Shown: one piece after another, positions 23,910 through 32,027 of the stretch | Position numbering within the stretch: the stretch's first letter is position 1 | How the letters are laid out: the number at the start of each line of letters is the position of its first letter | Notes under the pieces: model-generated | What the model was told of the DNA's origin: nothing | Seen by the model: the letters and a program-made list of their open reading frames with translations, nothing else | Databases searched by the model: none | Assembly: GCA_017615435.1 (NCBI GenBank) | Contig: JAGAAF010000021.1 | Span: 1-42,659, forward strand | Length of the DNA: 42,659 nucleotides | Direction of reading: 5' to 3' | Source: Bacteroidales bacterium | GTDB lineage: Bacteria; Bacteroidota; Bacteroidia; Bacteroidales; UBA932 | Made by a program: the position numbers and the translations under genes

Positions 23910-25354
23910 TCAGGTATGTTTGCGAGGACTTCCTGGAGGTAGTCCCATACTTTTGCCACTGAAGGGATGTGCGCACGCTCGTCGGGGGAGTGAGGGCTGA
24001 GAAGGGTCGGTCCGCACGAAACCATATCCCAATGAGGGTATGCTCCCGAGAGGATTCCGCACTCGAGTCCGGCGTGTATAGCCATCACGAGCGCATCCTT
24101 TCCGAACATTTTCTTATAGACATCCTTCATCACTTTAAGGATGGCGGAGTTGGGATTCGGTTTCCATCCGGAATAGGCTCCGTCGAAGGTCGTGGTCGCT
24201 CCAGCAAGGTCGAAGACGCTCTTCATCTTGTCTGCTAACGCCATCTTGGCGGTGTCGATCGAGCTGCGGAGCAGGCTCTTCACGAACCATTTGCCGTCGG
24301 CGACCTTGACCATAGCCATATTTGTGCTGGTCTCGCAGAGGCCGGGCACGGATGCGCTCATCCTCTCTACTCCGTCAGGGCAGGCTACGATTGCGTCGAT
24401 GATGCGTTTGGCATCGGCATCGGAAGCGCACTTGGCGGCAGGGGAGTCGGTCTTTTCGAAGACAACCGTCATATCAGGGTCGGTCTCGGCGTATTCGCCC
24501 TTGACGACAGCTGCGATCTTCTCAACCGTGGCCTTCGCTGCCGCGAAGTCTTTGACGAGGAGAGTGGCGAAGCACTCGCGGGGGATAGCGTTGCGCAGGG
24601 TGCCGCCTTCAAGGCTGACGAGCTTGATGTCCTCGGTCTTCATCGCCTCGAGAAGGATGCGAGCCGCAGCCTTGTTGGCGTTCGCCCTGTAGAGGATAAT
24701 ATCCATACCGGAATGTCCTCCCTGACAACCCTTGACTGCGAATTGTACTGAAGTGTAGCCTGCTGGGGCGTTCACGGCCGCGTATGTGCCTTCGGCCGAC
24801 GCGTCCACTCCGCCTGCGCAGCCCACATAGAGCTCGCCCTCGGTCTCAGAGTCGAGGTTGATGAGGATGTCGCCCTTCAGCACGCCGGGCTTGAGCGCTG
24901 CCGCTCCGGTCATTCCCGTCTCTTCGTCGTAGGTGACGAGGATCTCGATGGGACCGTGCTTGACCTCCTTCGACTCGGCCACGGACATAGCGAGAGCCAC
25001 TCCAAGGCCGTTGTCGGCACCGAGGGTGGTGCCGCAGGCTTTGAGCCACTCTCCCTCGACCTTGGTCTCGATAGGGTCGGTGAGGAAGTCGTGCTTAACG
25101 TCCGAGTTTTTCTGAGGAACCATATCCATATGGCCCTGGAGTATCACTCCCTTGCGCTTTTCGAAGCCGGGGGTGGCGGGAACGCGCATTATGACGTTTC
25201 CGGTGTCGTCAGCGAATGCTTCCACATCGTGGTCCTTAGCCCACTGGAGAAGGAATGCGCGGATTTTTTCCTCGTGCTTCGAGGGACGCGGAATACGTGT
25301 GATCTGGTAGAAGTTATTCCATACTATCGATGGAGTCAAATCTTTGATTGTCAT
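23906..25354 (-). CDS. pepD: Cytosol nonspecific dipeptidase / aminoacyl-histidine dipeptidase (M20C)
   Basis: The 482-residue protein has all M20C metal and catalytic sites: H75 and D77 in LQGHMDMVP, the bridging Asp in GADNGLGVA (near 115), the catalytic Glu pair in DEETGMTGA (near 145), and INLDSETEGELYVGCAGG. The closing HAGLECGILSGAYPHWDMVSCGP contains the final zinc ligand region. The enzyme hydrolyses dipeptides including Xaa-His in the cytoplasm. The product is full length. It is 12 bases after the DUF4831 gene and overlaps the next gene by ATGA. Confidence 0.95.
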   Translation of the reverse strand: MTIKDLTPSIVWNNFYQITRIPRPSKHEEKIRAFLLQWAKDHDVEAFADDTGNVIMRVPATPGFEKRKGVILQGHMDMVPQKNSDVKHDFLTDPIETKVEGEWLKACGTTLGADNGLGVALAMSVAESKEVKHGPIEILVTYDEETGMTGAAALKPGVLKGDILINLDSETEGELYVGCAGGVDASAEGTYAAVNAPAGYTSVQFAVKGCQGGHSGMDIILYRANANKAAARILLEAMKTEDIKLVSLEGGTLRNAIPRECFATLLVKDFAAAKATVEKIAAVVKGEYAETDPDMTVVFEKTDSPAAKCASDADAKRIIDAIVACPDGVERMSASVPGLCETSTNMAMVKVADGKWFVKSLLRSSIDTAKMALADKMKSVFDLAGATTTFDGAYSGWKPNPNSAILKVMKDVYKKMFGKDALVMAIHAGLECGILSGAYPHWDMVSCGPTLLSPHSPDERAHIPSVAKVWDYLQEVLANIPE

Positions 25355-25366
25355 ATTATTGAGTTA

Positions 25367-26389
25367 TTAGTCATACAAAGGATAAGTCGCTTCAAGGCCC
25401 AGCTGGTAGATGGGCATACGCAGGCTGGTGATCTCGTCCACGCCGTCGGTGAGGGTGACTGTGCAGATAGCGGGGATGCGGTAGACCAGCTTCTGGGTGG
25501 GCTGCTTCTTGGTAGGGGCGGCTGCCGGAGCTTCTGCCACGGGCTCCGCCGTGATCACGAGACTGAAGATATCAGAGCTGGCTTTGGCCGCCTTCACGGG
25601 GCCGCGTGCTGAATCGAGGGCGAAAACGTCGATGCTGCCCTCGCGGTCGGGGATGATGTCGAAGAAGGCCTTGCCTTTCACGGTCTCGGAAGTAGGCTGG
25701 AATAGTGCGAGAAGCTCGCTTTCCAGACGGCTGAGCTCAGCGAGAGCAGCGCCGAGGGCCTCGCCGGCATAGGACGCGTCCGTGTCGCCGGTGAGGATCT
25801 TGTAGCGCTGCTCGCGCAACTCGGCGATATCTTCCGCGGCATCGTGCGCCTCGAGGAAAAGGGAATCCACGGGAATGATCTCAACAAGGATGGTATCGCT
25901 TATTTCGTTGCCGAGGGAGTCCACGCTGGTGACTATCTGCTCTTCGTAGAAGGTTTGCTTTACCTTCGGCTCCGTCTTGGGCTTGGCATCCGGCTTCCTG
26001 TAACCGAACTGGCGGCCCTGGGCGTGGTGCTGGCGCTTGTCTTTGAATTCGGTATCATCGCCTGACACGAGGCCTTGCTCCGTAAGGGCGAGGAGCGCGG
26101 GACGGGTGTTGGCATTCAGGTTCACCGAATAGCGCTTTGACTGGTCCGCTTCCACCCTGGGCTGTATCTTGAACTGGGTGATTTCGGTCACGACGGTGTC
26201 TTTCTGAACTACCTCCAGTCCAAGGAGTTCCTTGGCATATTTGGCGTACTTGCCGGCGTGGATTATATCCTGCGAATAGGCCACCTCAACCGTGATGGTG
26301 GTCTTCGGAAGGGCGTAAGTCACTTCCTGTGCACGTGTGGAAATGGCTGTGAGCGCCAGGACTGCGGCTGCGATGAGAGTCTTTTTCAT
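25367..26389 (-). CDS. DUF4831 family periplasmic protein
   Basis: The start at 26389 (MKKTLIAAAVLALTAISTRAQ, 340 residues) shares ATGA with the upstream lpxL-like stop and gives a clean signal peptide; eight codons further upstream are also open. The mature protein begins TYALPKTTITVEVAYSQDIIHAGKYAKYAKELLGLE, the DUF4831 signature seen across Bacteroidales. A helical part (about 175-230) and a Pro/Ala-rich linker (EPVAEAPAAAPTKKQPTQK) follow before a short closing beta part. The function of the family is unknown. No catalytic motif is visible. Confidence 0.82.
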   Translation of the reverse strand: MKKTLIAAAVLALTAISTRAQEVTYALPKTTITVEVAYSQDIIHAGKYAKYAKELLGLEVVQKDTVVTEITQFKIQPRVEADQSKRYSVNLNANTRPALLALTEQGLVSGDDTEFKDKRQHHAQGRQFGYRKPDAKPKTEPKVKQTFYEEQIVTSVDSLGNEISDTILVEIIPVDSLFLEAHDAAEDIAELREQRYKILTGDTDASYAGEALGAALAELSRLESELLALFQPTSETVKGKAFFDIIPDREGSIDVFALDSARGPVKAAKASSDIFSLVITAEPVAEAPAAAPTKKQPTQKLVYRIPAICTVTLTDGVDEITSLRMPIYQLGLEATYPLYD

Positions 26390-27294
26390 TGCGTGTCGGG
26401 GGCTTTTTTCCATCTGCGGTGGGACCAGAGATAATTGCCCGGGTCGGCGTAGATGTCTTCTTCTATGTATTTGTAATATTGTTCGACGATTTGTTGCTCT
26501 GTGAGTTCCGCTGCGTTGTCCGCTATAGTCTTCAACTCGACCAGGTATTTCCTGCCGTTCGGATTCCTGACTATGGACAGATAAGTGACCGCCATATTCA
26601 GCTTGCGGGCTATTGCGGCGGCGGCTGTCATCGAGCGGGTCTTACGGTGCATAAAGGTGATGTGCGTGTAAGTTTTCGCGCTGCCGTAGGGCCACTGATC
26701 CGTGCAGAGGAAGTAGAACATTCCCTGATCCTTGTGCTCGAGGATGTGCCTGAGGATGCTGTTGGTCTCGATATAATTGTCGTACTCCTTGCTGAGGGCG
26801 TGGAGTCTGTTTTCGCGAATAATATCGTCCCAGGCCTTGTCTTTAAGGCGCTTGTACACCTCGGCTGTGTTCTTCTCGGTCAGAGGTATGCGCACATCGC
26901 CGTAGTCGAAGCAGGGGAATCCTCCGAGAACCTCCCAGTTGCCGCAGTGGGCGAACATCACGATGGTTCCTTCTTTCTTCCCGTTAAGCCTTACGAGTTC
27001 CTCCGGATTCTTCACCGTCACTATCCTCGAGCGGGCGATGCGTTTTGCTGAACTCCCTCCGAACCATATTGTCTCTGCGATTATCTGGCCGAAGTGAAGG
27101 TAGAAGGCCTTGAATATCTTCCTGCGCTCCTTCTCGGTTTTTTCGGGGAAAGCGTGATCTATGTTCTCCTTGACGACCTTCCTTCTGTAAGTGAGGCTCG
27201 CAAGCCAGCCGATTATGTGGGCATTGAAGTGATGCACACATAATGGCAGCCACGAAAACAGCCGCAGGAACACTTTGATCAGAAATCGCTTCAT
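26386..27294 (-). CDS. Lipid A biosynthesis acyltransferase, LpxL/HtrB family
   Basis: The 302-residue protein has an N-terminal membrane anchor (about 5-35) and the acyltransferase catalytic motif H(x)4E at H116-E121 (FAHCGNWEVLGG). YRRKVVKENIDHAFPEKTEKERRKIFKAFYLHFG is typical of Bacteroidetes LpxL homologues. The enzyme adds a secondary acyl chain to lipid A at the inner face of the inner membrane. It is the first gene of the minus-strand operon ending at slyD. A -7 element lies only four bases from the ATG. Confidence 0.92.
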   Translation of the reverse strand: MKRFLIKVFLRLFSWLPLCVHHFNAHIIGWLASLTYRRKVVKENIDHAFPEKTEKERRKIFKAFYLHFGQIIAETIWFGGSSAKRIARSRIVTVKNPEELVRLNGKKEGTIVMFAHCGNWEVLGGFPCFDYGDVRIPLTEKNTAEVYKRLKDKAWDDIIRENRLHALSKEYDNYIETNSILRHILEHKDQGMFYFLCTDQWPYGSAKTYTHITFMHRKTRSMTAAAAIARKLNMAVTYLSIVRNPNGRKYLVELKTIADNAAELTEQQIVEQYYKYIEEDIYADPGNYLWSHRRWKKAPDTQ

Positions 27295-27298
27295 CTCC

Positions 27299-27306
27299 CA
27301 AATTTA
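27299..27306 (-). promoter_or_regulatory. -7 promoter element of the lpxL-led operon
   Basis: The minus strand reads TAAATTTG, a perfect TAnnTTTG match, followed by GGAG and then the ATG at 27294. If it is used, transcription would start at or next to the start codon, giving a leaderless message. Confidence 0.45.
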
Positions 27307-27318
27307 ACAATTTATTAG

Positions 27319-27326
27319 TAAATTTG
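27319..27326 (+). promoter_or_regulatory. -7 promoter element of the POT transporter gene
   Basis: TAAATTTG is a perfect TAnnTTTG match that ends 32 bases before the ATG at 27359. It lies in the 64-base divergent gap with lpxL. Confidence 0.5.
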
Positions 27327-27358
27327 TAACTCGTGAAAATTCAGTAAAACGTATAGAT

Positions 27359-28885
27359 ATGTTCAAAAATCAGCCCAAAGGTCTGTTTGCCCTGGCTCTC
27401 GCCAACACCGGCGAGCGCTTCGGCTACTACACTATGATCGCCGTGTTCGCGCTGTTCCTCCGTGCGAACTTCGGCCTCGAAGCGGGAACGGCCGGTCTCA
27501 TTTACAGCTCGTTCCTTATGCTCGTGTATTTCTTCCCCCTCATCGGAGGTATCCTGGCCGACAAGTTCGGATTCGGCAAGATGGTCACCGCCGGCATCTT
27601 CGTGATGTTCGCCGGATATCTGCTTCTTTCCGTTCCGCTCGGTGGCGGCACAGTCGCGCTTGTCGCGATGCTGGCCGCCTTGCTGCTGATCGGCTTCGGT
27701 ACCGGCCTCTTCAAGGGTAACCTGCAAGTGATGGTGGGAGATTTGTACAACGATCCTGAGTATGCTGCGAAGCGTGATTCTGGCTTTTCGCTGTTCTATA
27801 TGGCCATCAACCTCGGCGCGCTCTTCGCTCCGACAGCCGCCATCAAGATCCGCGAGTGGGCTATCACGCTCGGCTTTGACGGCAATGCAGCTTACCACTT
27901 CTCCTTCGCCGTCGCCTGTGTTTCCCTTATCGTCTCGATAGGCATCTACTACGCTTTCCGCGGCTGGTTCAAGCACGTGGAGGGCGGCGCCAAGAAGGGC
28001 GAGAAGGCCCAGATCGTGGACACCCTCACCCCCGAGCAGACGAAGAAGCGTATGGTCGCGCTGTTCCTTGTGTTCGCCGTGGTCATATTCTTCTGGATGA
28101 GCTTCCATCAGAACGGTCTCACCCTCACTTACTTCGCTGACGAGTTCACCCAGCGCAGTTCGGAAGGCCTGGCGTCTATGCCGTTCAACGTGTGGAACCT
28201 GGTCGCCGTGATCATTATCGTCTACGCGCTGTTCACCATCTTCGACAAGGAGACAGCCGCGAGAGGGAAGTGGATAGGAGTGGCCGTGGTCGCGCTCGCT
28301 TGCGCATATCTGGTGTGGCAGTACAGCCGCCTCAGCGGTTCCGTGGCCATCAGCGCCCCCATCTTCCAGCACTTCAACCCGTTCTACGTGGTAGCCCTCA
28401 CCCCGGTGTCGATGGCCATCTTCGGCGCCCTCGCAAAGAAGGGCAAGGAGCCTTCAGCTCCCCGCAAGATCGCTTACGGTATGCTGGTCGCCGCCGTGGC
28501 CTTCGGCCTTATGGTATTTGCCTCCATCGGCCTTAATAATCCTGAGACCCAGGCTGCAGCGCGTGCGGCCGGAATGCCCGAGACCCTCGTGTCGCCTTAC
28601 TGGCTAATCACCGTGTACCTCATCCTTACCTTCGGTGAGCTGCTTCTCAGCCCTATGGGAATCTCCTTCGTGTCGAAGGTCGCTCCTCCGAAGTATAAGG
28701 GTATGATGATGGGTATGTGGTTCGTCGCAACCGCCCTCGGAAACTTCCTCGTCCAGGTCGGCGGTCACCTCTGGGGCAACATTCCTCTGTGGGTTGTCTG
28801 GAGCGTCTTCCTCGGCGTCTGCGTCATCTCCGCGATCTTTATGTTCGCAATGATGAAGAAGCTCGAAGCCGCCACTGCGGAATAA
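27359..28885 (+). CDS. POT/PTR family proton-dependent oligopeptide transporter
   Basis: The 508-residue protein has about 12-14 membrane segments and the POT proton-coupling motif ERFGYY at 19-24. The family signatures GGILADKFGFGKMV (helix 2-3 loop), GFGTGLFKGNLQVMVGDLY and SLFYMAINLGALFAP follow, and later LLSPMGISFVSKVAPPKYKGMMMGMWFV. These proteins import di- and tripeptides with protons across the inner membrane. The gene stands alone with its own promoter and shares a bidirectional terminator with the M16 protease gene. Peptide uptake fits the nearby dipeptidase, but no operon link exists. Confidence 0.93.
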   Translation: MFKNQPKGLFALALANTGERFGYYTMIAVFALFLRANFGLEAGTAGLIYSSFLMLVYFFPLIGGILADKFGFGKMVTAGIFVMFAGYLLLSVPLGGGTVALVAMLAALLLIGFGTGLFKGNLQVMVGDLYNDPEYAAKRDSGFSLFYMAINLGALFAPTAAIKIREWAITLGFDGNAAYHFSFAVACVSLIVSIGIYYAFRGWFKHVEGGAKKGEKAQIVDTLTPEQTKKRMVALFLVFAVVIFFWMSFHQNGLTLTYFADEFTQRSSEGLASMPFNVWNLVAVIIIVYALFTIFDKETAARGKWIGVAVVALACAYLVWQYSRLSGSVAISAPIFQHFNPFYVVALTPVSMAIFGALAKKGKEPSAPRKIAYGMLVAAVAFGLMVFASIGLNNPETQAAARAAGMPETLVSPYWLITVYLILTFGELLLSPMGISFVSKVAPPKYKGMMMGMWFVATALGNFLVQVGGHLWGNIPLWVVWSVFLGVCVISAIFMFAMMKKLEAATAE

Positions 28886-28896
28886 TAGCAATAGCA

Positions 28897-28938
28897 AAAA
28901 TAAGGGGTTGTTCCTGTTTGGAGCAACCCCTTATTTTA
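28897..28938. terminator. Bidirectional intrinsic terminator between POT and M16 genes
   Basis: AAAATAAGGGGTTG pairs perfectly with CAACCCCTTATTTT, and the stem extends inwards (TTCC/GGAG with one wobble pair) around a TGTTT loop. A and T runs at both feet let it stop both converging genes. Confidence 0.85.
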
Positions 28939-28949
28939 TGTAATACCTG

Positions 28950-31832
28950 CTATTTGTAGATATCCTTTTGAGTCAGTTCGACGATCTTGCCGTACTCCGC
29001 GATCTTGTCCATAGGGAGCTTGGTGCGGTCGCCGACGATGATGATGCTGCGGTTGGCCGTCTTCACGAACTCATCGTAGTAGGCCTTGAGGCCTTCGAGG
29101 GTGACATTGCCCAGATTCTCGAGAATCGCCTTGTCCGGATCTTCGGTGTAGCCCTGGATTTCGTAGTTGTGCACGGACGAAGCCACTCCGCGGAATGAAG
29201 GATAACCGTTGTTGGCCTCGGCAGTGATAGACTGTACGGAGGCAGTGAAAGTAGATTCCTTCAGCGGGAAATTGGTGAGCAGGGAGTCCACCAGTTCGAG
29301 CGCGGCCAGGCTCTTGTCCGCCTGGGTGCCGAGCGAATTGATGAACAGGGAGCGTCCGTCCTTCTCAGCGGGGAGCGGACGGGAAGCCTGGCCGTGTGCG
29401 GAGTATGCCATTGAGCGGAACTCGCGCACCTCCTGGAACATAATCGAATACATTCCGCCGCCGAAATACTCGCCCAGGACTTCGAGAAGTGTTGCCTGCA
29501 TATCGTCCGCAGGGCCTGCAGGAGTCTGGTAGGTCATTATCTGAGCCTGGCGGGAATTGGGCAGGTTGTAGAAGAACACGGTCGGTTCGTCGTAGACCTG
29601 ATAATTGAGATAATTACGCTCGGTCGCGGTGGTAACACGCTCGAGATTAAGTTCGGCGCGCAGTGCCTCTTCAACAGTTTCCTTCGGGAGGGAACCGCAA
29701 TAGAATATGCTGCACTCCTTGCTGAGCAACTCGGAGAACTTGGCAAGCAGGCCGTCGGCGCCCACTTTGTCGAGCTGCTTCGCGTCCAGCGCAACCAGCT
29801 TGGGAGCGTTCTCGCCGAAGAATACGCGCTGCATCGTGGCCTGCATAATGTTGGAAGTGCCTCCGGTGAGGAAGGTCTTCTTCTCGAGCTCTATGCCCTG
29901 CTTGAGTTCTTTGAAGCTGGATTTGTCGGCCTTTGCGTGGTCCTGGAAATGACGGAGAAGCTTAAGCGAAGGAGCGAAACGGCTGTCGTAGCCGGTCATA
30001 CTCATAGTGAAGTTATGGTTGCCGTTGCCTACCGAGAAACTGGTTCCGAGATTCTGCCAGGCCTTCGAGAGCTGCTGAATGCTCAGAGAATCAGTACCTA
30101 TGGTGTTGAGGAAACTGGCCACGAACGGAATCTTCGGGTCCTCGTTGAATCCTTCGTCCACCTGAACGGTAAGGCTGAAAAGATCGTTGATCTCGTTGGG
30201 TTTATAGTAGAGCGTGACCAGATCGCTGAGTTTGATCTTCTCCACATCGTTTGCGAAATCAAGAAGACGGGGCTCCTTGTCGCCCACGGGCATCTCTTCG
30301 AGTTTCTTGGCGTACTCAGACTTCTCGCCGGCGTGCTTGGGCACGATGGGGTCGAACTTGGGCGCTGCCACCTTGTCCTTGGGATAGGTGCCTTTAACCT
30401 TCTCGAAGCGGATGTAGTCCTCTCCGAAATACTTGTTCGCGACACGGATCACGTCTTCGCGTGTGATGTTGCGAATGGCGTCAACCTCGGCCAGATAGTC
30501 TGACCAGCTGCGGTTCTGCGCCATAACCTCGACCATAGCGTCCGAACGGGAACTGATGGTCTCGAGCTGAGACATAGCGTTACGTGCGGCCTCGAGCTTC
30601 AGGGCTTCGAGATCGGCGTCGGAGAACTTTCCGGCCTTCACCTTCTCCACCTGTTCGCGCACGAGCTTTTCCGCTTTGGGCAGGGAGCCGAACGGGATGG
30701 AAGGTACGATCATATAACCTGCGATGCCCATTTCGTTGAACAGTGGAACACGTGCGGCCGCGGCCATCAGCACCTTGTGGTTGGTCGCGAGCGAGTCGAG
30801 CAGACCGGAGGAGAAACTGTTGGTCAGCAGCGAAGTGGCAAGGTCGAGCACCGGAGCGTCGGGATCGCCGTCCTTAGGACCGTTGAAGCCGTAGACAGCT
30901 ATCTTGATCATAGGTATTTCGGCCTTGATCTTCACGTCGCGGGCGCCTTTGATTTCGGGCACCTTGACGGGTTCCTTGACTGCAGGTTCACCTGCGGGAA
31001 GACGTCCGAACGTGCTCTCGAGGAGCGGCTCGATGGTCGCCAGGTCAAAGTCTCCCGAAAGAATAAGACCCATATTGTTGCCCACATAGTATTTGTGGAA
31101 GAAGTTCATCATTTCCTCGAGGCGAGGGTTCTTCAGATTTTCGGTGCTTCCGATAATCTCATAAGAGTAAGGATTGCCGTCGGAGAAGATGCGTATCATC
31201 TCCATCAGCGGAGCCTGCATAGTGTTGTCGGAAGCGCGGTTCTTCTCCTCGTAGACGGTCTCCAACTCGCTCTGGAAGAGACGGAAGACAGGATTCAGCA
31301 TACGGTGGCTGTTGAGTTCACACCATTGGGCGATGAACTGAGGAGAGAAGGTGTTGAAATAGAATGTGTAATCGTATGAGGTCGCAGCGTTGAGGCTGGT
31401 GCCGCCATAGCGTGCGGTCAGAAGGTCGAACTCGTTCGGGATGGCGTAATCTGCTGCCTTGATGCTGAGCTCGTTGATGTGCTTCTGGATCTCGAACCTG
31501 ACGCTGTCATTCCTGGTCTCTGCAAGCTGGTTATAGCAGACTGCGATTGAGTCCAGCCACACCTTCTCGGCTTCATAGTCGGTCGTACCCATTTCAGTCG
31601 TGCCCTTGAAAAGGAGATGCTCCAGGTAGTGAGCAAGACCGGTGTCCGGACAATCCTTACCGCCGGCTTTCACCACCACCGCACCGAAAACCTTCGGCTG
31701 GGAGGCATCCTGGTTGAGCCAGACCTGCATTCCGTTCGAGAGTTTGATCTCCTGGACGTCGAGAGGGGAATTCTGGGCATTTGCACCCAAAGAAAGCAGC
31801 ATCGCTGCCGCAATAATTAACTTTCTCTTCAT
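28950..31832 (-). CDS. M16 family (pitrilysin/insulinase-like) zinc protease
   Basis: The 960-residue protein has a signal peptide (1-20, ending GANAQ) and no lipobox. The inverted zinc motif HYLEH is at 68-72, with the distal Glu cluster ELETVYEE at 189-196 and RYGGTSLNAATSYDYTFYF in between. Two M16 peptidase/non-peptidase pairs follow, each with NxxD-like active-site-lacking repeats (second half about 515-950). The length fits the fused M16B-type periplasmic proteases of Bacteroidetes. It likely digests peptides in the periplasm. It has its own promoter just upstream and no partner genes. Confidence 0.92.
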   Translation of the reverse strand: MKRKLIIAAAMLLSLGANAQNSPLDVQEIKLSNGMQVWLNQDASQPKVFGAVVVKAGGKDCPDTGLAHYLEHLLFKGTTEMGTTDYEAEKVWLDSIAVCYNQLAETRNDSVRFEIQKHINELSIKAADYAIPNEFDLLTARYGGTSLNAATSYDYTFYFNTFSPQFIAQWCELNSHRMLNPVFRLFQSELETVYEEKNRASDNTMQAPLMEMIRIFSDGNPYSYEIIGSTENLKNPRLEEMMNFFHKYYVGNNMGLILSGDFDLATIEPLLESTFGRLPAGEPAVKEPVKVPEIKGARDVKIKAEIPMIKIAVYGFNGPKDGDPDAPVLDLATSLLTNSFSSGLLDSLATNHKVLMAAAARVPLFNEMGIAGYMIVPSIPFGSLPKAEKLVREQVEKVKAGKFSDADLEALKLEAARNAMSQLETISSRSDAMVEVMAQNRSWSDYLAEVDAIRNITREDVIRVANKYFGEDYIRFEKVKGTYPKDKVAAPKFDPIVPKHAGEKSEYAKKLEEMPVGDKEPRLLDFANDVEKIKLSDLVTLYYKPNEINDLFSLTVQVDEGFNEDPKIPFVASFLNTIGTDSLSIQQLSKAWQNLGTSFSVGNGNHNFTMSMTGYDSRFAPSLKLLRHFQDHAKADKSSFKELKQGIELEKKTFLTGGTSNIMQATMQRVFFGENAPKLVALDAKQLDKVGADGLLAKFSELLSKECSIFYCGSLPKETVEEALRAELNLERVTTATERNYLNYQVYDEPTVFFYNLPNSRQAQIMTYQTPAGPADDMQATLLEVLGEYFGGGMYSIMFQEVREFRSMAYSAHGQASRPLPAEKDGRSLFINSLGTQADKSLAALELVDSLLTNFPLKESTFTASVQSITAEANNGYPSFRGVASSVHNYEIQGYTEDPDKAILENLGNVTLEGLKAYYDEFVKTANRSIIIVGDRTKLPMDKIAEYGKIVELTQKDIYK

Positions 31833-31849
31833 AACTACTGTATTTTTGT

Positions 31850-31857
31850 CAAAAATA
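31850..31857 (-). promoter_or_regulatory. -7 promoter element of the M16 gene, within a palindrome
   Basis: The minus strand reads TATTTTTG, a perfect TAnnTTTG match, 17 bases before the ATG at 31832. It is half of the 17-base palindrome TATTTTTG-T-CAAAAATA (31841-31857), so the opposite strand carries an equal -7 element pointing into the repeat array and GH2. Confidence 0.5.
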
Positions 31858-31885
31858 CGAAAAATATCGCTTGCATAATGGCTCG

Positions 31886-32014
31886 GGCGCCAAAAATGGC
31901 TGTTTCAGCGCCTTTCGGTGTGAATTGTGGTCATCTGGCGCCAAATGAGGCTAAAATAGCGCCGAAACTCGTGGAAAGCGTCAATTCTGCGCCAAATAAT
32001 GGGAAAATGGCGCC
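31886..32014. repeat. 51-bp-period array of GGCGCC-bounded 27-mers
   Basis: Three 27-base units at 31886-31912, 31937-31963 and 31988-32014 are spaced by exactly 24 bases, so the period is 51. Each is bounded by GCGCC boxes; the six boxes lie 21 and 30 bases apart in strict alternation. On the minus strand the units read GGCGC[CT][AG]...ATTTGGCGC or close to it, and each can fold into a short hairpin. The 24-base spacers are not alike. The array fills the gap between the GH2 stop codon and the M16 promoter. The boxes resemble the REP-like element beside the RAYT gene. Confidence 0.75.
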
Positions 32015-32027
32015 GGTGATGAGGCTG

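Noticed and set aside
27341..28372. 343-codon minus-strand frame opposite the POT gene
   Set aside because: Composition typical of an antisense shadow (Glu, His, Gln-rich); the POT gene on the other strand is certain.
31886..32014. Possible CRISPR array (27-base units with 24-base spacers)
   Set aside because: Only three units, which agree mainly at their GCGCC ends, no cas genes, and no leader. It is a degenerate tandem repeat.
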